Positions 46,871-54,370 of a stretch of DNA of 64,000 nt are shown here, piece by piece. Source of the stretch: Pseudoalteromonas rhizosphaerae (GTDB lineage: Bacteria; Pseudomonadota; Gammaproteobacteria; Enterobacterales; Alteromonadaceae); contig NZ_CABVLM010000007.1 of the NCBI RefSeq assembly GCF_902498845.1, positions 124,001-188,000 of the forward strand, written 5' to 3'. Position 1 is the stretch's first letter, and each line of letters starts with the position of its first letter. A program made the position numbers and the translations under genes. The notes beneath the pieces are model-generated. The model saw only the letters and a list, made by a program, of their open reading frames with translations. It made no database searches and was not told the DNA's origin.

Positions 46871-47600
46871 ACTCAGCCTTCCTTGGTTTTAAAATTTGCT
46901 TTCTACAGTCAACCATATCCCAACAATCCGTTTCAGGTACGCCGTAATACCAGGCTCTAAAAATCGGTTGATACTTTTCAATTACGCGTTGTTGCATACT
47001 TGGTGAAAAATGGGGTAAGTAAAAAGTTTTGATCGTCGTAATGTGCCTTGTGATCATATCTCCTAAATTAAAGCGCGCTTGGCGATACCGAATGTCTGCT
47101 TTTTTATATTCTCTGCTCTCAGGTGTAAAGTTTTGCATGTCTTGTTTAGGGCCAGTCGCCCACCCAGCTACTTTATTCATTTGTTCAGCAAACGGCTTAA
47201 CGGTAAACGTGATATGAATGGGGTCATCAGCATCGGTGGGCGCAAAGCCTCGCGTAAATACATTGTAGTGATAATTAGGATGAGTAACCTTAAAAAGAAT
47301 TGTTGCATAGGCATTGGGTTGTAATAAATCCAAACGCTCCCGAGGGAAGGTAATTGGCTCGTTAGCATGCGTGGTTTTTAAGTATCTATAACCAGAGTCA
47401 ATACCACAACTACTGTGACCACACGACTCTGTGTACACAGACTCTATCAAAAAAGGGAATTCTGGCACTGAGCCATCCTCTGTTTCAATCGTCACAACAA
47501 TGGGCCCACGATAGCCATGAGCCTTATCGAATACCGTAGTGCAACTTGTTGTCAAAAAACACGCCAGTAGCACACTCATGTACATTACTAAATTTTTCAC
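46857..47600 (-). CDS. Tandem lipoprotein, copy 1 (likely founder)
   Basis: The 247-residue product has a different N-terminus (MKNLVMYMSVLLACF) leading into the same lipobox LTTSC (Cys20) and mature protein as the next two copies. It is GTG-initiated with AAGG about 8 bases upstream and lies 24 bases after the gene for the 357-residue exported protein, so it has the normal upstream context. That suggests it is the original gene and that copies 2 and 3 arose by tandem duplication of a 745-base unit. Confidence 0.8.
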   Translation of the reverse strand: MKNLVMYMSVLLACFLTTSCTTVFDKAHGYRGPIVVTIETEDGSVPEFPFLIESVYTESCGHSSCGIDSGYRYLKTTHANEPITFPRERLDLLQPNAYATILFKVTHPNYHYNVFTRGFAPTDADDPIHITFTVKPFAEQMNKVAGWATGPKQDMQNFTPESREYKKADIRYRQARFNLGDMITRHITTIKTFYLPHFSPSMQQRVIEKYQPIFRAWYYGVPETDCWDMVDCRKQILKPRKAEYEGL

Positions 47601-47624
47601 ACTATTAACCTTCTATTTTAATAA

Positions 47625-48698
47625 TTATTTAGCGCTAATAATGGGGTTGTCGGCACTGCCATTAATTTGGTAGCCATAAATAGTGGCAAGTTGCGCCAGC
47701 TCAGGCGATAACACAAGTCCGTTGTCTGTATCAAACAATAGCCCTAACTCTGTTAATAAATCAGCTTTATTGTTCTTTAAAATATAACCAAGCGCTTCAT
47801 CTCTTTCATAGCGAGTCATGCTTTTATTAAAGGTATTGCTAATTAGCTGGCTTTTATTTGTACCGCTTGCGCGCTTAAAATTGATGTAGCGTTCGCCTAG
47901 TTCGAGTAGGCTCTTATCAAGGCCAACATTAGAAAAGTTGGCCTTTAAATAACTAATATTTGCAACCTCAGCAAGCCCCAGCAGCGTAAGTAACTGCGTA
48001 TCAAAACCATAATCGTCAATAATGGACTGATTAAGTGCAGCAGTTAGCTGCTCAATAGCTGCGGTATCATCAATGTTACTTAATTTGCCAAACACCCAGC
48101 TTGCAGGCCCTCTAAAAATAGGGTGCCCTTTTTCACTGGCAAAAAAGCTGGCTCTGTCTTTAACAGCATTGTTAGGATGTAAAGTAAAATACATCAGCGC
48201 TTCACGTAATCTAAGCCCACCTATTTCATCACTATTTAAATAGGTAACAAAAAACGATTCAGCGCCTGCATTCGGGCCTGCTGACAAAATATTTAAACTA
48301 ATACTTTTATGGACAATGGCTGTTTTATCTGTGCCCGCCGCGAGTAACTGCATTTCATTTTGCAGATAATCATACAATTTATATTCGTAAATATGGTTTG
48401 TTAGACCCATTTTGCTATTTAATATTGCACCCAATACTTCATCTAATTCTGTTGTATTAGGATTCGGTTTTTCACGCTCGGTATTATTACTAGTCTCGGC
48501 TGTGTTTAACTGCTCAACTAAACTTGGGATTTGACTAAGCCCGTCATCGGACTGGCTAGAGAGTTGCTTGATTTGAGAGTCAATAGCACCAATATCTGAC
48601 ACTGTGACAGCTGCCAAATTGATACTTGTAATTAAAAGAATAAGTGAAGTTAATTTTAAAATAAAACTAACACGAAATTGATTATTTAAACCAATCAT
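47625..48698 (-). CDS. Hypothetical exported protein
   Basis: The 357-residue product has a hydrophobic N-terminal segment (about residues 11-30, ending near NLAAVT) that looks like a signal peptide. The rest is polar and appears helical, with a conserved-looking stretch of aspartate and asparagine near AGPNAGAESFFVTYLNSDE. No family recognised. It is the first gene of an apparent operon with the tandem lipoproteins 24 bases downstream, so it may work with them at the envelope. Confidence 0.65.
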   Translation of the reverse strand: MIGLNNQFRVSFILKLTSLILLITSINLAAVTVSDIGAIDSQIKQLSSQSDDGLSQIPSLVEQLNTAETSNNTEREKPNPNTTELDEVLGAILNSKMGLTNHIYEYKLYDYLQNEMQLLAAGTDKTAIVHKSISLNILSAGPNAGAESFFVTYLNSDEIGGLRLREALMYFTLHPNNAVKDRASFFASEKGHPIFRGPASWVFGKLSNIDDTAAIEQLTAALNQSIIDDYGFDTQLLTLLGLAEVANISYLKANFSNVGLDKSLLELGERYINFKRASGTNKSQLISNTFNKSMTRYERDEALGYILKNNKADLLTELGLLFDTDNGLVLSPELAQLATIYGYQINGSADNPIISAK

Positions 48699-49110
48699 CC
48701 TGAATGTACCTTATTGTTATTTCCTTATAATTAAAGAATAAAAAATATACTCGGTTAAAATTCAGAGTAATAGATCAATGTTACAATGAAAAACCACCCA
48801 TTCACATAAAAACAAAAAAAACAAAACAAAAACCAACCTAAAATACTAGGTACATTCTAAAAGCATGTGCTTAATTACCGAGAATATTAACCTAAAAGAT
48901 GCAGCCAATTATTATTCTAAACTTGTTGGTAAAAATATGTGATTGTGAATAAATAGTAGCAGCACTAAATAGTACAACTGTGGTACAAATTAAACCTAAA
49001 TGATGGCTATTTTATTGACAACCCAATTTAAGTGTTTAGTTTTACCTGATGTCGCAAATCTTAGGAAACTGTGCTTTATTTAGAAGATGTAAACTTAAAT
49101 AGAGTCATCA
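48699..49110. other. Intergenic region, no gene seen
   Basis: The spacer between divergent genes is AT-rich. A frame at about 48890-48950 reads NLKDAANYYSKLVGKNM and then stops, faintly like the start of a VOC domain, but it is too short to call. No hairpin or promoter could be assigned with confidence. Confidence 0.4.
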
Positions 49111-49491
49111 ATGGAATTAATCAGTCAAGTTATCTACGTTGATAACGTTGAAGAAACCTTAGACTTTTATTTTCAAGCATTTGGCTTGAGTACCTCATCA
49201 ATCAGTGATAATGCCGAATATGGTGAGCTTGCAACAGGTGCCGTCAAAATAGCGTTTGCAAATCACCCTTATGCACAAGCTCATTTTAAACAAGGCTATA
49301 TTCGTGCTCACCCAAAACAGCCAGCGCTTGGTTTTGAACTGCGCTTTAGCTGTAGTGAGCTCAGCGAAAGCTATGATAGAGCGGTATTGGCGGGTGCAGA
49401 GCCACTTTGCCCACCAAGCTATAGAGAAACTCAATATTATGCCTACGTACGAGCCATTGAAGGCACCTTAATATGCTTAATACAAGCCTAG
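49111..49491 (+). CDS. VOC-family (glyoxalase/bleomycin resistance-like) protein
   Basis: The 126-residue protein has the single-domain VOC pattern: ISQVIYVDNVEETLDFYFQAFGL at the start, followed by strands and GFELRFSC in the second half, and an ending EGTLICLIQA. The family includes glyoxalase I, dioxygenases and antibiotic-binding proteins. Metal ligands are not obvious here: the usual N-terminal His is replaced by Gln6. So catalysis is uncertain. No operon partner is visible. Confidence 0.8.
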   Translation: MELISQVIYVDNVEETLDFYFQAFGLSTSSISDNAEYGELATGAVKIAFANHPYAQAHFKQGYIRAHPKQPALGFELRFSCSELSESYDRAVLAGAEPLCPPSYRETQYYAYVRAIEGTLICLIQA

Positions 49492-49597
49492 CCCTTCATC
49501 AAAACAGCATTAAAGTTTAACTTTGTAGCAATATAAGCCACACGCAACTGTCATCAATTTTCCTTATCTTAGCGGTAATTTAAATAAGGAGATTAAT

Positions 49598-49834
49598 ATG
49601 AATACATTACTACTAACATTGATGCTACTAAGCCCAACTGAAGCGCTAGTGACTGAACAAATCAAACTGCAAACCACTGAAACACTAAAAGTTATGCAAA
49701 TTGAACAGCAGACACAGTTGAAAACACAAGTCATCGCCTCATTAGAAAATATAGAATTGGTATTGCCTGTGGTTGTTGATAAGCAAACTTTAGCGAAAGT
49801 ACAAAACGTAAAACAGCAACTTAATCAAGACTAA
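49598..49834 (+). CDS. Small hypothetical exported protein
   Basis: The 78-residue product starts with a short hydrophobic stretch (MNTLLLTLMLLSPTEA) that may be a signal peptide, followed by Gln/Thr/Glu-rich helix. AAGGAG with good spacing precedes the ATG, the strongest evidence that this is a real gene. No family recognised. Confidence 0.6.
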   Translation: MNTLLLTLMLLSPTEALVTEQIKLQTTETLKVMQIEQQTQLKTQVIASLENIELVLPVVVDKQTLAKVQNVKQQLNQD

Positions 49835-49960
49835 GTTGCTCTGCAGAGTTAGTCCAAAAACGAAGCTAAAGCGATTTCAACTAAACTCTCGGTATTTTTG
49901 TTGTGGTTTTTCTTAATACCTCGCTGGCTAAATCGATTAGTCGGTATTTCAAAATGTATA

Positions 49961-50122
49961 ATACCAATCGACTTAAATATTTAACCATTCTAGCGAGCTA
50001 AATAAAGCGCTAACTGCGTTATAATTTTTTCAAGTAGAACAACTACATGTCAAAATTTACGCCTTGTTATCACTCCATTTATCTGTCGCTATAAATGGTC
50101 AGTAACTTAACACGATTGGTAT
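49961..50122. mobile_element. MITE-like palindromic element, 162 bases
   Basis: The ends are inverted repeats of about 45 bases. The first 10 are perfect (ATACCAATCG at 49961-49970, CGATTGGTAT at 50113-50122); ACCATT then recurs at the same offset in both arms, followed by TAGCGA and ATAAAT with one-base shifts. There is no coding capacity. It ends inside the convergent zinc-ribbon gene. I recall similar intergenic repeats in Pseudoalteromonas, but this is memory, not a search. Confidence 0.75.
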
Positions 50123-50518
50123 AAAACCATGATTATTGGCTTGCTGGTTCACTAGTAATTGTTTTTCTTTCGCTGTTAAGTGATTGTCGTGAATTTTATT
50201 AAGTTCTTTTGGATCTAGCCAAATACCCGCACAACTTGGGCACTCATCAATTTCGACCACATGAAGAGGTGTAAAGAAGCGCCGCATCATCACGATACTC
50301 GGGCACTTAGGACAATTAATTCGTGCCGTTAAATCAACGTCTGTGTCAGGTAAAGCAGCCAAGTGCTCAGCAAGCACCAGCGCTCTTTTTAAAGATGGAT
50401 CACTAAAATTAAAAATCTGGCGATTATCAAAAAATACCCCACCATTGGCGGATGAGAAAACCTCGATCCCCCCGACCATTAGTTTAGTGAGTTCTATATT
50501 TGTCCTTGGGCAGCGCAT
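50099..50518 (-). CDS. TFIIB-type zinc-ribbon protein
   Basis: The 139-residue protein has MRCPRTNIELTKL at the start (one ribbon with a reduced cysteine set), then CPKCPSIVMMRRFF and a second ribbon-like set ECPSCAGIWLDPKEL, which matches the zf-TFIIB family often described as a TFIIB-type zinc ribbon of unknown function. The final seven codons (IPIVLSY) and the stop lie inside the MITE-like element, so the C-terminus was rewritten by its insertion. Role unknown. Confidence 0.85.
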   Translation of the reverse strand: MRCPRTNIELTKLMVGGIEVFSSANGGVFFDNRQIFNFSDPSLKRALVLAEHLAALPDTDVDLTARINCPKCPSIVMMRRFFTPLHVVEIDECPSCAGIWLDPKELNKIHDNHLTAKEKQLLVNQQANNHGFIPIVLSY

Positions 50519-50559
50519 ATCCAGTTCCTTTGCATTTTATTACTCATCGCAGTGAGATA

Positions 50560-51168
50560 TTAACTCGGTGCAAGCGCCTTTTCAATTAGCGGTATTAACG
50601 GCGCTGGTAAAGTAATATTACCCGCCAACACAAAGTCATGTGCCTCAGTAGACATTTTTTGCCACGTACGTTGCAAAATCCCAATCCACTTTTGCTCATC
50701 GTAGGCTGGTTTTGTTTGTACAAATGCCAACATGTAATACTCAATAAACACTAAACTTGCGATATCTTCCACCAATTGACTATCAGGATTACGCTTGATT
50801 TGTTTTTTCGCAACCGCTGCATATACTCGTTGCTGATCAACGTCAGAACAACCAGCTTGCTGCATTAATTCAACCACAGTACTGGCATGAAAAACATACA
50901 ACGCACTGCGCCACTGATGATAGCCTTGTTTATCCATTGGAAAGTGACTTCGCGGCGAACACCAACGCTTTATGTGCTGTGCTCTCACAGCAATATGCAT
51001 TAGCTCATCAGCATCAGATTTAAAACGGTTTAACATCTGCGTCATACGATCTGAATATAAACGCTCTTTAGGCCACACTTTACCTGCATAGTATTCTTGA
51101 TTAGGATCCTGGCTATTTGCTTCATCAATTAACGCGATTACTTGCTCAAACATTAGTTTAGTCATCAT
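50560..51168 (-). CDS. DUF4202 family protein
   Basis: The 202-residue protein matches DUF4202: YSDRMTQMLNRFKSDADELM, then AVRAQHIKRWCSPRSHFPMDKQGYHQWRSALYVFHA (about residues 59-96, split here). The conserved His/Arg/Trp block is the family signature. Function is not established, and no membrane or signal segment is seen. It sits between the zinc-ribbon and MscS-like genes on the same strand. Confidence 0.85.
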   Translation of the reverse strand: MMTKLMFEQVIALIDEANSQDPNQEYYAGKVWPKERLYSDRMTQMLNRFKSDADELMHIAVRAQHIKRWCSPRSHFPMDKQGYHQWRSALYVFHASTVVELMQQAGCSDVDQQRVYAAVAKKQIKRNPDSQLVEDIASLVFIEYYMLAFVQTKPAYDEQKWIGILQRTWQKMSTEAHDFVLAGNITLPAPLIPLIEKALAPS

Positions 51169-51224
51169 TCTTAGATTTATAGGCTATTTTAATCAGCTCA
51201 TTTGTAATTAGCTAGTTGAAAGTA

Positions 51225-51689
51225 TTACGAGTTATTTATTGTTACTTTATTACTGAGCATCAATGAATTGGGAACTAAATGACGACAGCCATCGGTCTGT
51301 AAAGTAATATATCTGAGGTTTAAATCGACCACGACACCTTTACAGCTGGCGACCTCGATGTTGTCGCCTAATTTAATTGGACGGTAAAGCACAATCATTA
51401 TCCCTGCAACGAGATTTGAAATTGCATCTTTAAGCGCAAACCCTAACGCAAACCCTGTTAAACCCAAGCCAGCGACTAAACCAGTTACATCAAAATCAAG
51501 CTTAGAGAGTGCTAATATAGTGCCAATAAAAATCAAAATCGCTTTTTGTGAGTTTGAAATTAAACGAAACGATTCCGCGGCATGGCCATCAAAACGACGT
51601 TCAACCTTCTTCAGTGCAAAGTGAAAAACTAAACTTAAAACAATACAGCCAACAAATACCAAAATAGCAGCAATAATTTGATCACTCAT
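51225..51689 (-). CDS. Short MscS-family mechanosensitive channel protein
   Basis: The 154-residue protein has three hydrophobic segments: about 5-25, 50-62 and 66-90. The last has the pore-helix pattern AGLGLTGFALGFALKDAISNLVAG, followed by the beta domain start (YRPIKLGDNIEVASCKGVV). Typical MscS proteins continue with a C-terminal alpha/beta vestibule; here the protein ends soon after the beta domain (NKVTINNS), so this is a minimal or truncated channel. It follows the thioredoxin-like gene by 4 bases. Confidence 0.82.
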   Translation of the reverse strand: MSDQIIAAILVFVGCIVLSLVFHFALKKVERRFDGHAAESFRLISNSQKAILIFIGTILALSKLDFDVTGLVAGLGLTGFALGFALKDAISNLVAGIMIVLYRPIKLGDNIEVASCKGVVVDLNLRYITLQTDGCRHLVPNSLMLSNKVTINNS

Positions 51690-51693
51690 ACTT

Positions 51694-52170
51694 TTACTCT
51701 GTTACTGGATTAAATTGACTTAAATCGGTAGCAATAGACGCCTTTGGTTTTTCAACTAACCGCCCAAGCTCTTCGCCTGCTGTTAATACTATAATCGTTG
51801 GTGAATACTTTAATTGGTAGCGTGCTGCAATCCCTTCAGGATCGCGTTTATCATAACCGACAGCGACCAACTTTAAGCTGGCCAATGCCACCTTGGAGCT
51901 ATCAAGTAATTTAAGTAACCGTGGTACTTCACGCTGACTATCGTGACACCAAGTGCCAAATAACACCAAAATATCTTTACCTTTGAGTGTTTGCATGGCT
52001 TGTGTATCGGCAACAGTTGGCACAAAGTTATTATATTCATTGGAAAATTGCTGATGATCGTTAAGTAAATCAGCCGCACTTATCTGCCCTACAAACGGCT
52101 TATTATCTACAGCAAAAGACAGTAGCGGCACTAAACATACTGATAAAAAGAGCGCTATACGTTTAAACAT
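51694..52170 (-). CDS. Thioredoxin-fold protein with CxxS active site, exported
   Basis: The 158-residue product has a signal peptide (MFKRIALFLSVCLVPLLSFA) and a thioredoxin-like domain with FGTWCHDSQREVP and the cis-proline in YSPTIIVL. The active site is Cys-His-Asp-Ser, so the resolving cysteine is absent. Such proteins are more often thiol-binding or isomerase-like than true disulfide reductases. It is translated just before the MscS-like gene, perhaps in one unit. Confidence 0.82.
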   Translation of the reverse strand: MFKRIALFLSVCLVPLLSFAVDNKPFVGQISAADLLNDHQQFSNEYNNFVPTVADTQAMQTLKGKDILVLFGTWCHDSQREVPRLLKLLDSSKVALASLKLVAVGYDKRDPEGIAARYQLKYSPTIIVLTAGEELGRLVEKPKASIATDLSQFNPVTE

Positions 52171-52472
52171 GATGATTCTCGGCTATTTATATTAAGTTGA
52201 CTATACCCAAATAACAGTTTATTGCGAGTGCCATTACCCGTTTGTAAATCAGCCAATCTTGCTGCTATTAAGTAAACATTTAAAAATGGATTTTAAATTT
52301 ATTATTATAAAATTTATAAGCTTGATATTACCTATAAACAACTGCTGCTGCATTGTTTTAGCACGCCAAGTTAAAAATGATGAAAATACGTTCAATTAGT
52401 CATAAATCTGCAATTAAACTATAGGATAATTTCCATTCGATTTAATTAACCTAGAAAAGACGACTGACCTCA
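52171..52472. other. Intergenic region, no gene seen
   Basis: AT-rich spacer between divergent genes. I see no coding frame and no strong hairpin. It should contain the promoters of the thioredoxin-like and the 164-residue gene. Confidence 0.5.
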
Positions 52473-52967
52473 ATGACCACTCCTTTAGTGCGCTTGAACT
52501 TTGCACTGCAATCTTTTGAAGATCCGCTATCAGCTGCCATGGCACATACTATGGAGTACGATACGCTGCATCTAAATGCAAACGCGCAGCATGAAATTAC
52601 ACTGCTTTGTGTATTACCAGAAGATGCGCATGAAGGCGACACTATTTCGTTAAGTGCAACACATATAGCAGCGCGTGATGCACGTTACTTTATGCAATAC
52701 ACACTGCGTCTGAGCGATATCGAAGCCGGTACGGTAACGCTGACACTTGAAAAAATAACTCTCAGTGATGAAAGCGACGAATATGTGCTGCAATTAATGT
52801 TGCATGGTTTACATGCCACCCTCAAAGACAGTGCTGAATTTGATGTCGCAATCAAGGAATATGGCGCAGGTTATATACCACAATACGAGCCGGCTCTAGT
52901 TTCTAAAAGTCATTCACTGCGCCAATATATGACAAGTTTTAGTAGTTCATTTTTATCATTATTTTAA
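52473..52967 (+). CDS. Hypothetical protein, 164 residues
   Basis: The product is acidic, with alternating hydrophobic strand-like stretches (residues about 8-125) and a serine-rich end (SFSSSFLSLF). No signal peptide or family is evident. It converges with anmK and their stop codons overlap by 4 bases, so a shared terminator may be absent. Function unknown. Confidence 0.6.
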   Translation: MTTPLVRLNFALQSFEDPLSAAMAHTMEYDTLHLNANAQHEITLLCVLPEDAHEGDTISLSATHIAARDARYFMQYTLRLSDIEAGTVTLTLEKITLSDESDEYVLQLMLHGLHATLKDSAEFDVAIKEYGAGYIPQYEPALVSKSHSLRQYMTSFSSSFLSLF

Positions 52968-54169
52968 TCCGCAAAGCTGACTTTACCCATAGTAATGGTG
53001 GGTATGCCCTGCGCTTGATTACCAAAACGTTGCTGGCCACCCGCTAAACATTCGTTCGCTAAAATCGCAAACAAAACTGCTTCTTTCGCATCTGGGTCGA
53101 TACCTAGAGCATGGGTATTTTTAATCTCATGTAACTGTGGGCACAAAGATAAAATATGCTTCATCAACAGTGGATTATGTATTCCCCCGCCACTGGCATA
53201 AACTGTAACATCGGCTAATTTTTCACTGCATTGATTAATAGCCTGTGCAATCATCATCGCCGAAAATAGATTTAGTGTTGCCATCACATCTTCGTGGCTT
53301 AGCTGTAGGGTGTTGGTTGTCGTTTGTGCTTGGTGTAAATAAGCCAAATTGAAAACTTCAGGGCCTGTCGTCTTAGGAAAGTCTAAATTAAAAAATTCAT
53401 CTTGGCATAACTCATCCAACAGCGGCTGATTTATCTGGCCTTGGTTGGCAATTAAACTATCTTTGTCATAATGAAGCGGCGCAAAATAACGCTGTATATA
53501 AGCGTCCATAATGGTATTACCTGGGCCAATATCAGAGCTAAATACAGCGCTCGCATCAGCAGATTGTGGTAAAAAAGTCAGGTTAGCAATGCCACCCATA
53601 TTCAGTAATATACGATTTTCAGTTAAGCTGCTAAAAAATAAATAGTCGCCATATACCGCAAGTGGTGCGCCTTCTCCGCCCGCTGCAATGTGCTTTTGTC
53701 TAAAATCGCCAATCGTGGTAATACCAGTCGTAACCGCTAAATGGTCGCTATCACCTATTTGCAAAGTACCATGATTAAAATCGCTCTGGTTATGCTGACT
53801 TTTTGGGCAGTGATAAATAGTTTGCCCGTGACTTGCAATCACATCAATATCAGCTGCAGCAACTTTCCATTTAGCTAAACACTGCAATACCATTTTGCCA
53901 TGTAATTGCCCCACCCAAGGGTGAAGTAAAGTAACTAACTCCAAATCACATTCGCGCTTGGCAAATACTGTTTTTATTTTCTGTTTATAGTCATCATCAT
54001 AACCAACGGTGTCAAAGGCTAACACATCAATTTGGGTGTCCATGCCATGCCCTGAGACTTTGCACAATGCAACATCTAACCCATCTAATGAAGTCCCACT
54101 CATCAGACCAATTATTAATCTTTGTTGTTTTTTAGCACTGTTATACAGTTGTAATATATGCTGATGCAT
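52964..54169 (-). CDS. anmK: Anhydro-N-acetylmuramic acid kinase
   Basis: The 401-residue protein has the AnmK signature GLMSGTSLDGLDVALCKVSG near residue 21 and the later ASGGGIHNPLLMKHI and LGIDPDAKEAVLFAILAN. The enzyme phosphorylates 1,6-anhydro-MurNAc to MurNAc-6-phosphate in peptidoglycan recycling. It is slightly longer than E. coli AnmK (369). It is divergent from a TonB receptor gene, 201 bases away, and close to a DigH-like hydrolase, which hints at a cell-wall sugar locus. Confidence 0.95.
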   Translation of the reverse strand: MHQHILQLYNSAKKQQRLIIGLMSGTSLDGLDVALCKVSGHGMDTQIDVLAFDTVGYDDDYKQKIKTVFAKRECDLELVTLLHPWVGQLHGKMVLQCLAKWKVAAADIDVIASHGQTIYHCPKSQHNQSDFNHGTLQIGDSDHLAVTTGITTIGDFRQKHIAAGGEGAPLAVYGDYLFFSSLTENRILLNMGGIANLTFLPQSADASAVFSSDIGPGNTIMDAYIQRYFAPLHYDKDSLIANQGQINQPLLDELCQDEFFNLDFPKTTGPEVFNLAYLHQAQTTTNTLQLSHEDVMATLNLFSAMMIAQAINQCSEKLADVTVYASGGGIHNPLLMKHILSLCPQLHEIKNTHALGIDPDAKEAVLFAILANECLAGGQQRFGNQAQGIPTITMGKVSFAD

Positions 54170-54370
54170 TCTTTTTACCCTTAAAAATCAAAATACTAAT
54201 GAATGTACATTCACTTCAAACTAAAGAATACTTTATACCTTAACTTTAAACATTGAAAGAATAATTATTGCAAATACGTTAAAAATGCTTTAAAACTTAC
54301 CAACACACTGAGTGTACCGACAACGATAAAATTCATAATAGCAAAAAATACATAACCACGGGAACAGACC

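Noticed and set aside
48890..48950. Short frame resembling a VOC domain start (NLKDAANYYSKLVG)
   Set aside because: It is under 20 codons and stops at once, so chance cannot be excluded.
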